Shown piece after piece: positions 16,208-25,168 of a stretch of 64,000 bases of DNA. The notes under the pieces are model-generated. The model was given only the letters and a program-made list of their open reading frames with translations, did not search any database and had not been told where the DNA came from. The stretch is taken from assembly GCF_030143255.1 (NCBI RefSeq), contig NZ_JARJNR010000001.1:434001-498000 (forward strand), written 5' to 3'. This DNA is from Frigidibacter sp. SD6-1 (lineage in GTDB: Bacteria > Pseudomonadota > Alphaproteobacteria > Rhodobacterales > Rhodobacteraceae). Both the position numbers and the translations under genes were made by a program. Every line of letters starts with the position of its first letter. The stretch's first letter is position 1.

Positions 16208-17167
16208 ATGAGCGGACTTCTGGCACTTCTCGACGATGTGGCGGCGATTGCCAAGGTGGCGGCCTCCTCGCTTGACGATGTGGCGGCAGCGGCCGGGAAG
16301 GCCGGGGCCAAGGCTGCGGGCGTGGTGATCGACGACACGGCGGTCACGCCGAAATATGTGCATGGCTTCGAGGCCGAGCGCGAATTGCCGATCATCGGTC
16401 GGATCGCTCTTGGCTCGTTGAAGAACAAGCTCTTGATCCTCCTGCCTGCAGCGCTCCTGCTCAACAGCTTCGCACCCTGGGCGGTGACGCCTCTTCTGGC
16501 ACTCGGCGGCGCATACCTCTGTTTCGAAGGCGCGGAGAAGATCTTTCATGTGCTCTTCCCGCATGGCGACGATGCGGTCGAACAGGATTTCGACGTGAAG
16601 GACCCCGCGCATCTCGAAGAGGAAAAGGTGCGCGGCGCGATCAAGACCGATTTCATCCTGTCGGCCGAGATCATGACCATCGCGCTTGCCGCGATACCCG
16701 CAAGCTCGGTCTGGATGCAGGGCGCTACGCTTGCGCTAGTGGGGGCCGGGATCACGGTCGCCGTCTATGGCGCGGTGGCGCTTATCGTGAAGATGGACGA
16801 TGTCGGCCTGTTCATGGCGCGGCGGGGCCGGTTTGCATCGACGCGCGCCGTCGGACGCGGGCTGGTGATCGCGATGCCGAGGGTGATGACCTTCTTGTCC
16901 AGCGTGGGCACGGCGGCGATGCTCTGGGTCGGCGGTTCGATCGTAATCCATGGGCTTGAGGAAAGAGGCTGGACCTGGATCGGCCATCACTTCCATGACT
17001 GGGCGGCGGCGGTGGGCCATGCTGCACCCAGGGTCGAGGGGCTAGCCGAATGGCTGACCAAAGCCACGCTCGATGGGCTGTTCGGGCTCGCGCTTGGCCT
17101 GTTGCTCATTCCGGTGGCGACCCGCGCCATCGGTCCCCTGATCGCGCGCCTGGCCCGCAGGGCTTGA
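16208..17167 (+). CDS. DUF808 family membrane protein
   Basis: 319 residues from ATG 16208, with AAAGGA upstream (an ATG at 16202 overlaps that ribosome site). It begins MSGLLALLDDVAAIAKVAASSLDDVAAAAGKAGAKAAGVVIDDTAVTP in the usual DUF808 way and continues with several hydrophobic helices (LLILLPAALLLNSFAPW, IMTIALAAIPAS, ALVGAGITVAVYGAVALIV, LFGLALGLLLIPV). DUF808 proteins (YedI in E. coli) are inner-membrane proteins of unknown role. It is divergent from gapB. Its last codons form the first unit of a 14-bp tandem repeat. Confidence 0.92.
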   Translation: MSGLLALLDDVAAIAKVAASSLDDVAAAAGKAGAKAAGVVIDDTAVTPKYVHGFEAERELPIIGRIALGSLKNKLLILLPAALLLNSFAPWAVTPLLALGGAYLCFEGAEKIFHVLFPHGDDAVEQDFDVKDPAHLEEEKVRGAIKTDFILSAEIMTIALAAIPASSVWMQGATLALVGAGITVAVYGAVALIVKMDDVGLFMARRGRFASTRAVGRGLVIAMPRVMTFLSSVGTAAMLWVGGSIVIHGLEERGWTWIGHHFHDWAAAVGHAAPRVEGLAEWLTKATLDGLFGLALGLLLIPVATRAIGPLIARLARRA

Positions 17168-17215
17168 TCGGCCGGGCTTGATCCGCCGGGCGTGATCCGC
17201 CGGGCGTGATCCGAT
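17160..17215. repeat. Four 14-bp tandem repeats at the 3' end of the DUF808 gene
   Basis: Units GGGCTTGATCGGCC, GGGCTTGATCCGCC, GGGCGTGATCCGCC and GGGCGTGATCCGAT run head to tail. The stop codon (TGA, 17165-17167) is inside the first unit. Likely a replication-slippage array; copy number may vary between strains. Confidence 0.75.
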
Positions 17216-17290
17216 TGCGCGCCCGTGTCCGGGCGCAAGCGATCTCTCGCGCCCCGGCCCCGGGGCCGGGGCACTCAGGGGCCTCCGGCG

Positions 17291-17384
17291 GGGATACTTT
17301 CAAACGGAAGGGCACGGGATGACACCTGCCCTCTTCCGTTTGAAAATATCCCGCGGGGGGTCCGGGGGGCGCGAAGCCCCCCGG
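17291..17384. repeat. Repeat family A, facing pair between DUF808 and tkt
   Basis: Two inverted 20-bp arms (17291-17310 and 17333-17352) carrying CTTCCGTTTGAAAATATCCC and its complement with one mismatch, followed by the GC hairpin CCGGGGGGC-GCGAA-GCCCCCCGG (17362-17384). The pair lies between convergent genes and could fold into one long hairpin, acting as a two-way terminator. Confidence 0.65.
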
Positions 17385-17415
17385 CGGGTCGGCCCGCACG
17401 AAGGGCGGGCCGAAA

Positions 17416-19434
17416 TCAGAGAAGTGCCCGCACTTTCGCCGCGATGGCCTCCGGCGTGATGCCGAACTTTTCGTAAAGCACCTCTGCCGGGGCCGAGGCG
17501 CCGAAACCCTCCATGCCGACAAACGCCGCTTTCTTCTCGCTTCCGCGCTCGCCCAGAAGCCAGCGGTCCCATGGCTGGCGCACGGCCGCCTCGACCGCGA
17601 CGCGCACCGGACCGGCGGGCAGGACCCGTCTGCGGTAGCTCTCCGGCTGGGCCGCAAACAGTTCCATCGACGGCATCGAGACGACGCGGGTGCCGATGCC
17701 TTCGGCCTCCAGGATCGCGCGGGCCTTCATGGCAATCTCGACTTCCGAGCCCGTGGCCAGCAGGATCGCACGGCGCTTGCCCGTCGCCTCGGCCAGGACA
17801 TAGGCGCCCTGCGCCGTCAGGTTCTTGGCCGTGAAGCTGGTGCGCAGCGTCGGCAGGTTCTGGCGCGACAGCGCGAGAACCGAGGGCGTCTTGTCGGTCG
17901 TCAGCGCCAGTTCCCAGGCCTCGGCCGTCTCGACCAGATCGGCGGGCCGGAAGGTCCAGGTGTTGGGCGTCGCGCGGCAGATCGCCAGATGTTCGACCGG
18001 CTGGTGGGTCGGGCCGTCTTCGCCGAGGCCGATGGAATCGTGGGTCATCACATAGACCGCCGGAACCCCCATCAGCGCCGACAGGCGCATGGCGCCGCGC
18101 GCATAATCGGTGAAGCACAGGAACGTGCCGCCATAGGCGCGGACCCCGCCATGCAGCGCCATGCCGTTCATCGCCGCCGCCATGCCATGTTCGCGAATGC
18201 CGTAATGGACATGGCGGCCCTTGCGGTTCTCGGGCGTGAAGATGCCGAGATCGGCGGTCTTGGTCAGGTTCGAACCGGTCAGGTCGGCAGACCCGCCGAT
18301 GGTTTCCGGCATCACCGGATTGACGGCGGCGAGCACCATTTCCGAGGCTTTGCGGGTCGCGACCTTGGGCGCCTTCTCGGCGGCGTCCTTCTTCACCGCG
18401 CGGATGGCGGCGGCGAGTTTCTTCGGGGCCGCGCCCGACATCTGTCGTTCGAATTCGGCGCGTTTCCCGGCGGGCAGGGTGGCTATACGGGCCTCCCAAT
18501 CCTTCCGGGCGGCAGTACCGCGGGCGCCGATCGCGCGCCATGCCTTCAGGATGCCCTCGGGCACGACGAAAGCCTCATGGTCCCAACCGTAGATCGCTTT
18601 CGTCGCCTTGATCTCGTCGGGCCCAAGCGGCGAGCCATGCGCGCCCGCCGTATCCTGCTTTGTGGGGCTGCCGAAGCCGATATGGGTCTTGCAGTCGACC
18701 AGCACCGGGCGGTCGGATGCCTTGGCCTCGGTCAGCGCCCGGTCGATATCCGCCGGATCGTGGCCGTCGCAGCTGAGGACCTTCCAGCCCGCCGCGGCGA
18801 AGCGCGCGCGCTGGTCGGTGATGTCCGACATCGAGACCGGACCGTCGATCGAGATATTGTTATTGTCCCACAGGACGATCAGCTTCGAGAGCTTCTGCAT
18901 GCCCGCAAGGCCGATCGCCTCGTGGCTGATGCCTTCCATCAGGCAGCCGTCACCGGCGATGACCCAGGTATGATGGTCGACGATCTTCGCGCCGAACCGG
19001 GCGCGCAGGCTTTCCTCGGCCATGGCAAAACCGACGGCATTCGATATACCCTGGCCCAGCGGTCCGGTCGTCGTCTCGACGCCCGCCACATGGCCATATT
19101 CCGGGTGGCCGGCGGTGATCGCGCCCCACTGGCGGAAGTTCTTCACCTGCTCGAGCGTCACGTCTTCGTAACCGGTCAGGTGCAGAAGCGCGTAGATCAG
19201 CATCGAGCCATGACCGGCCGACAGGATGAACCGGTCGCGGTCGGCCCATCTGGGCTGGCTCGCGTCGAACTTGAGATGTTTCTCGAAAAGCACCGTCGCC
19301 ACGTCGGCCATGCCCATCGGCATGCCGGGATGACCTGAATTGGCGGCCTGGACCGCATCCATGGCCAAAGCGCGGATGGCGCAGGCCTTGGCCCAGTGAT
19401 CTGCATGCTGCGAGCGGAGCGTGGCGATGTCCAA
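17416..19434 (-). CDS. tkt: Transketolase
   Basis: 672 residues from TTG 19434 ([23 protein letters not shown]), the standard transketolase N-terminus, with AAAGGAAG 7 nt upstream; no ATG fits. It transfers two-carbon ketol units in the pentose phosphate pathway using thiamine diphosphate. Visible: [45 protein letters not shown] and [10 protein letters not shown] (diphosphate/Mg binding), the pyrimidine domain FVVP to [12 protein letters not shown], and [19 protein letters not shown]. Length is normal. It is a single gene; its promoter is embedded in a 10-bp-armed inverted repeat (19466-19504). The carbon-metabolism neighbours gap/gapB are on the same strand but separated by the DUF808 gene. 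Confidence 0.95.
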   Translation of the reverse strand: MDIATLRSQHADHWAKACAIRALAMDAVQAANSGHPGMPMGMADVATVLFEKHLKFDASQPRWADRDRFILSAGHGSMLIYALLHLTGYEDVTLEQVKNFRQWGAITAGHPEYGHVAGVETTTGPLGQGISNAVGFAMAEESLRARFGAKIVDHHTWVIAGDGCLMEGISHEAIGLAGMQKLSKLIVLWDNNNISIDGPVSMSDITDQRARFAAAGWKVLSCDGHDPADIDRALTEAKASDRPVLVDCKTHIGFGSPTKQDTAGAHGSPLGPDEIKATKAIYGWDHEAFVVPEGILKAWRAIGARGTAARKDWEARIATLPAGKRAEFERQMSGAAPKKLAAAIRAVKKDAAEKAPKVATRKASEMVLAAVNPVMPETIGGSADLTGSNLTKTADLGIFTPENRKGRHVHYGIREHGMAAAMNGMALHGGVRAYGGTFLCFTDYARGAMRLSALMGVPAVYVMTHDSIGLGEDGPTHQPVEHLAICRATPNTWTFRPADLVETAEAWELALTTDKTPSVLALSRQNLPTLRTSFTAKNLTAQGAYVLAEATGKRRAILLATGSEVEIAMKARAILEAEGIGTRVVSMPSMELFAAQPESYRRRVLPAGPVRVAVEAAVRQPWDRWLLGERGSEKKAAFVGMEGFGASAPAEVLYEKFGITPEAIAAKVRALL

Positions 19435-19465
19435 GGCGGGCTTCCTTTGGCTGAGGGCGGATTTG

Positions 19466-19504
19466 CGCGCTTGATATGGGCGGGGAGGGGCAAGATCAAG
19501 CGCG
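19466..19504 (-). promoter_or_regulatory. tkt promoter inside an inverted repeat
   Basis: On the minus strand TTGATC (19499 to 19494), 17 bp, TATCAA (19476 to 19471) forms a plausible -35/-10 pair about 30 nt before the TTG start. Both hexamers lie in the perfect 10-bp arms CGCGCTTGAT and ATCAAGCGCG (19-bp spacer), so a dimeric regulator bound to the arms would cover the whole promoter. Confidence 0.5.
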
Positions 19505-19634
19505 GCGCCCCCGTCTGAGCTAAGTCACTGGCCAAAAAGGGGGGCGTCGCGGAAGATCATTGGCTAATATCGGCGGGACATGGGGCGCGCGGCGATTCGG
19601 TAAAGCGCGGCGGCCGGACCGACAGGGTAGGACA

Positions 19635-20120
19635 ATGAGCGACATTGCCGAGTTCGAACGACGTATTCTCTATGCGCTGGAGCGGATCGGTGCCGGACTG
19701 GACCGGATGGGCGACGGCGCTGGCGCCTCTGCCGCGGTCGCTTCGATCGACGTCGATGTGCTGCGGGCGGAACTGGAGGCGGAGCGGGCGACCAATGCCC
19801 AGTTGACCGAACGCGTCCGCGCGATCAAGGAGCGGCAGGAGACGCTGGTTTCGGGACTTGAACGCAAGGTGGCGCGGCTGAGCGAACAGCTTGGTCAGCT
19901 CGAGGCCGAGCTGGGGCGTCAACGGCAGCTGAACGGGGATCTGGCGGCGCTGACCCGCAAGCTGTCGGATGCCGCGCGTGAGGGCGGGGCGGATGCAGGT
20001 CTGATCAACGAGGCGCTGGCCGCCGAGGTCGAGGCGCTCAGGGCCGAGCGGGCGGGCGAGATGGCGGAGATGGCCGATATCCTTGCCGAACTGAAACCTC
20101 TGATCGGGGAGATGGCCTGA
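19635..20120 (+). CDS. Coiled-coil protein co-encoded with ZapA
   Basis: 161 residues from ATG 19635 (MSDIAEFERRILYALERIGAGLDRM), with GGTAGGA upstream. Residues about 40-110 form a strong coiled coil (LRAELEAERATNAQLTERVRAIKERQETLVSGLERKV region) and residues 125-161 a second (LAAEVEALRAERAGEMAEMADIL). No transmembrane segment or enzymatic motif. Its stop codon shares a base with the ZapA start, so it is translationally coupled to a cell-division gene, and a structural role at the Z ring is a reasonable inference. No named family recognised. Confidence 0.85.
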   Translation: MSDIAEFERRILYALERIGAGLDRMGDGAGASAAVASIDVDVLRAELEAERATNAQLTERVRAIKERQETLVSGLERKVARLSEQLGQLEAELGRQRQLNGDLAALTRKLSDAAREGGADAGLINEALAAEVEALRAERAGEMAEMADILAELKPLIGEMA

Positions 20121-20503
20121 TGCCGGACGTGCGGATCGTGATCGGGGGGCGGGAATTCGACGTCTCCTGCCAGCCGGGGGAGGACCATTTCCTGCGCGCG
20201 GCGGCAAAGCTTCTGGACAATGAGGCGCAATCGCTGGTGAGCCAGATCGGACGGCTGCCCGAGGCACGGATGCTGTTGATGGCGGGGCTGATGCTCGCTG
20301 ACAAGACCGCGGGGCTGGAAGATCAGCTGCGCGCCGCCGAGGATCGGGCGGCGCTGGCCGAGCGGGTGGCGAGCGATGCGCGGACCCAGGTCGAGCGGGT
20401 CGAGGTGCCGGTCATGCCGCAGCCGGTGCTCGACACGATGGCCGAGATCGCCGCGCGGGCGGAGGCGCTTGCGGACCAGATCGAGGAGCGCGTCGCGGGC
20501 TGA
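20120..20503 (+). CDS. zapA: Cell division protein ZapA
   Basis: 127 residues from ATG 20120, overlapping the upstream stop codon by one base. ZapA binds and bundles FtsZ filaments. The N-terminal globular part reads MPDVRIVIGGREFDVSCQPGEDHFLRAAAKLLD, the typical ZapA beta-strand/helix start (xxVxIxGxxYxVxCxxGEExxLxxAAxxLD), and the rest is a long helical coil (QLRAAEDRAALAERVA). Length is a little above the E. coli protein. It is the second gene of the pair with the coiled-coil protein and is followed by a strong terminator. Confidence 0.9.
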   Translation: MPDVRIVIGGREFDVSCQPGEDHFLRAAAKLLDNEAQSLVSQIGRLPEARMLLMAGLMLADKTAGLEDQLRAAEDRAALAERVASDARTQVERVEVPVMPQPVLDTMAEIAARAEALADQIEERVAG

Positions 20504-20561
20504 TGCGGCGTGCCCCCTCGGGCGCGTCCCGCCCGCCCGCCCCCGCGCCCTCGGGGGCACG

Positions 20562-20589
20562 AAAAAGGCGCCCCTCGGGGCGCCTTTTT
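20562..20589. terminator. Bidirectional terminator between zapA and grxD
   Basis: AAAAAGGCGCCCC-TC-GGGGCGCCTTTTT, 13-bp perfect arms with A and T runs on either side, between convergent genes. Confidence 0.93.
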
Positions 20590-20610
20590 GATCGGGCGGC
20601 GAAGTTGCGC

Positions 20611-20979
20611 TCAGGCGTTGGCTTCGCGGATCTTCTCGGCGGCGCCCTTGTTATAACCGACGCCCTTCTGGTCGAAGAGCTGGTCAAGCTCGCCCGACAG
20701 CGTCATCTCGGTGACGATATCGCAGCCGCCGACGAATTCGCCCTTCACGTAAAGCTGCGGGATGGTCGGCCAGTCGGAGAAATCCTTGATCCCCTGGCGG
20801 ATGTCGGCATCGGAGAGCACGTCCACATCGACATAATCGACGCCGAGATAGTTCAGGACCCCCGCCACGCGGCTGGAAAAGCCGCACTGCGGCATGGCCT
20901 TGGTGCCCTTCATGTAAAGCACGACGTCGTTCTTCCCGATCGTGTCGCGTATCTGGTCGAGGGCGGTTGCGGTGGTCAT
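20611..20979 (-). CDS. grxD: Monothiol glutaredoxin, Grx4 family
   Basis: 122 residues from ATG 20979; the adjacent ATG at 20982 is only 3 nt from the CGGAG ribosome site, so the second is preferred. The active-site motif is CGFS (KAMPQCGFSSRV), followed by WPTIPQLYVKGEFVGGCDI, the glutathione and Fe-S binding region. Such proteins hold a [2Fe-2S] cluster between two subunits or with BolA and act in iron-sulfur delivery. bolA lies directly upstream with no intergenic space, matching the known BolA-Grx4 partnership. Confidence 0.95.
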   Translation of the reverse strand: MTTATALDQIRDTIGKNDVVLYMKGTKAMPQCGFSSRVAGVLNYLGVDYVDVDVLSDADIRQGIKDFSDWPTIPQLYVKGEFVGGCDIVTEMTLSGELDQLFDQKGVGYNKGAAEKIREANA

Positions 20980-20982
20980 CAT

Positions 20983-21225
20983 CTACTCCGGTGCTTTTGT
21001 GGTGAGGGCCAACGCATGCAGTTCGCCATGCGCGCCGTCCATCTTGCCTTTCAGCGCGGCATAGACCGCGCGCTGCTGCTGGACGCGGTTCTGGCCGCGG
21101 AAGCTTTCGTCAATCACCTCGGCCGCCCAATGGTTGCCGTCCCCGGCGAGGTCGGTGATCGTGATCTTCGCCCTGGGCAAGGCGGCCCGGATCAGGTCCT
21201 CGATATCCTGTGCTTCCATCGGCAT
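20983..21225 (-). CDS. bolA: BolA family protein
   Basis: 80 residues from ATG 21225, with GCGAGGA upstream. It contains the BolA core: DIEDLIRAALPRAKITITDLAGDGNHWAAEVIDESF, then RVQQQRAVYAAL and a C-terminal GELHALALTT, with the His that ligates the shared cluster with Grx4. The stop codon abuts the grxD start, so the two are coupled. It is downstream of purL on the same strand, 171 bp away across a pair of repeat A elements, so it probably has its own promoter. Confidence 0.93.
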   Translation of the reverse strand: MPMEAQDIEDLIRAALPRAKITITDLAGDGNHWAAEVIDESFRGQNRVQQQRAVYAALKGKMDGAHGELHALALTTKAPE

Positions 21226-21310
21226 GGGCCGTCCTCGCTGCTTCGGGTGTCAATGTAAGCTGCCCGCCCCATGCCCGCAAGGCCGCGCGGGCGGGTGGGT
21301 CGCATGCCTC

Positions 21311-21393
21311 CGGCGGGGATATTTGATCCACAGTGAAAACGAATGTGTCTTCATTCTGGTCCAAATATCCCGGGGTGCGGGGCAGCGCCCCGC
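21311..21393. repeat. Repeat family A, facing pair between purL and bolA
   Basis: One copy on the minus strand (AAATATCCCCGCCGG, 21326 to 21311) and one on the plus strand (CCAAATATCCCGGGG, 21361-21375, then hairpin GCGGGGC-AGC-GCCCCGC at 21377-21393). The plus copy ends 4 bp from the purL stop codon. Likely acts as the 3' end of the purL transcript. Confidence 0.55.
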
Positions 21394-21396
21394 TCC

Positions 21397-23556
<2,160 letters not shown>

Positions 23557-23883
23557 CGGCATTCCTCTCCTCGGGATGATGCGGCGCCTCATAAGGTATG
23601 GGCGCGGGCAGGGAAAGGGGTGGTGGCGGGTCGCGGGGAAGGGCCGGAATATTTTTCGCGGGCTTTGTCGAAATTCGCCAGGGTCGCGCGTCCCAGGGTC
23701 GCGCGTCCCTATTTCGTACGAACATGGAGGAGCGACTGACCTTTCCGCGCGGCCAAAGCCGCTCTTGCCGATAGCAGCCCGGCGATTGACCTGCCTTCTG
23801 TTCGCAGCACGCAGCATCATTGTTCAAGCGCCTGCCGGAACTGCCGAACGATGCAGCAGGTGCAGACTGGCCAGCGAACAGCC

Positions 23884-23963
23884 AAAAAAAAGGCCGAGAC
23901 AAGCTCGGCCCAAGTCCAACAGGGAGGTATGAACGGGGGGAGTTGCCTCGACCGCCGCCCATG
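23884..23963 (-). ncRNA. Predicted small RNA with anti-Shine-Dalgarno motifs
   Basis: In the 507-bp gap between purL and the LysR gene, a clean Rho-independent terminator stands alone on the minus strand: GGCCGAG-CTTGT-CTCGGCC (23910 to 23892) followed by eight T (23891-23884). About 55 nt upstream is a promoter-like CTTGAA (23998 to 23993), 17 bp, CTAGAT (23975 to 23970), similar to RpoH-type promoters of Rhodobacter. The ~80-nt transcript would carry ACTCCCCCC (23943 to 23935) and CCTCCC (23927 to 23922), framed by CAAC/GTTG, which can form a stem presenting both motifs in one loop. CU-rich anti-SD loops and heat-shock-sigma promoters are features of CuckooS-type RNAs in Rhodobacteraceae (recalled). 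The rest of the gap shows no gene. Confidence 0.55.
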
Positions 23964-24063
23964 AGCGTCATCTAGTGCCCGGGAATTCAGCGTTCAAGGA
24001 AAATCATGCTGCAGATGCAACATGGCCGTCATGCGTTGCGCGCATGCCTCACTTTCCGGCCTC

Positions 24064-24969
24064 TCAGGCAGCTTCCTCGCGCAGCTGGCGCTTGCGGTAG
24101 CTTGCGATCTCTTCCGAGACGAAATCGCGGAAGGCCGCGACGCGCTTGGATTGCCTGAGTTCCTCGGGGTAGGCGAGGAAGACCGGCACCTCTTCGCTTT
24201 CCACGTCCGGCAGGACCCGGACGAGATGCGGGAAGTCGGCGGTCAGATAATCGGGCAGAACCCCGATGCCGAGATGGTTCAGCACCGCCTGCAGCACGCC
24301 GAAGTAATTGTTCACCGTCAGCGTCGAGCGGATTTCATATTCCATCAGCCGCTGCACGAGGTCGGCGCCCGCCGCAACCTGCGGCGTATTGGGGTTTTGC
24401 GCGATCAGCCTGTGGGCGGAAATCTCTGACATCCGCTGCGGCGTTCCGTTCATCGACAGGTATTCCGGCGTTGCATAAAGCCGCATGCGGATGTTCATCA
24501 GCCGCCGCCGGATCAGGTCGGCCTGGCTGGGTTCCTTCATGCGGATGGCCACATCCGCCTCGCGCATCGGCAGGTCGAGGACGCGCTCTTCCAGCATCAG
24601 CTCGATCTTCAGGTCGGGATATTTCGCGTAAAGCTTCGGCAGGCGCGGCGCGAGCCAGAGCGTACCGAAACCCGTGGTCGTGGTGACCCTGAGGACGCCG
24701 AACACCTCTTCCTCGCTGTCGCGGATACGCGCGGCGGCGGCCTCGAGCCGGTTGTTCATCGACTTGGTCGCCTCGAACAGGAGTTCGCCCTGTTCGGTCA
24801 GAATCAGTCCGCGCGCATGGCGGTGGAAAAGCGTGGTGTCGAGGCTTTCCTCAAGCGCCCGAACCTGGCGGCTGACAGCCGACTGGCTGAGGTGCAGGAC
24901 ATCGCCCGCATGGGTCAGCGACCCCGCGTCCGCGACTGCATGAAATATCCTGAGCTTGTCCCAGTCCAT
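24064..24969 (-). CDS. LysR family transcriptional regulator (divergent from the indolepyruvate oxidoreductase gene)
   Basis: 301 residues from ATG 24969 (MDWDKLRIFHAVADAGSLTHAGDVLHLSQSAVSRQVRALEE), a typical LysR start; the ribosome site is weak and an ATG at 25008 exists. The effector domain follows (VFGVLRVTTTTGFGTLWLAPRL). It is divergent from the fused indolepyruvate ferredoxin oxidoreductase gene across 199 bp that contain a T-N11-A palindrome over a good promoter for that gene. Control of the oxidoreductase is inferred from this arrangement. The predicted small RNA follows downstream on the same strand and appears to be a separate unit. Confidence 0.9.
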   Translation of the reverse strand: MDWDKLRIFHAVADAGSLTHAGDVLHLSQSAVSRQVRALEESLDTTLFHRHARGLILTEQGELLFEATKSMNNRLEAAAARIRDSEEEVFGVLRVTTTTGFGTLWLAPRLPKLYAKYPDLKIELMLEERVLDLPMREADVAIRMKEPSQADLIRRRLMNIRMRLYATPEYLSMNGTPQRMSEISAHRLIAQNPNTPQVAAGADLVQRLMEYEIRSTLTVNNYFGVLQAVLNHLGIGVLPDYLTADFPHLVRVLPDVESEEVPVFLAYPEELRQSKRVAAFRDFVSEEIASYRKRQLREEAA

Positions 24970-25110
24970 CCGCTTCGATCCGTTCGTATTCCCGCCCGCC
25001 CGCCGCATTTTCTGACTGCGGATGGTGGAAGGTGCGATTGCCCGCACTGATAGCCCGAAAGCAGATAGTCACCAAAGCCAAATATGGAAAGGGTCTGACA
25101 AATCTCTTTA

Positions 25111-25136
25111 TTGGTCAGCAATTATGACCTATACTG
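25111..25136 (+). promoter_or_regulatory. Promoter and LysR-type box of the indolepyruvate oxidoreductase gene
   Basis: GGTCA-N7-TGACC (25114-25130) contains a T-N11-A core, and TATACT (25131-25136) is a 5/6 match to the -10 hexamer. A start near 25143 would put the box at about -21 and give a leader of some 26 nt to ATG 25169, excluding the earlier in-frame ATG at 25124 as the start. Confidence 0.45.
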
Positions 25137-25168
25137 ACGAAGCCAGCAGCATCGCCGGGGAGGCCAGG

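Noticed and set aside
17160-17215. CRISPR array
   Set aside because: Units are contiguous 14-mers without spacers; no cas genes in the window.
23927-23963. Eleven-codon plus-strand ORF with GGGAGG ribosome-like site
   Set aside because: The same bases read as anti-SD motifs of a minus-strand RNA with promoter and terminator; the peptide has no support.
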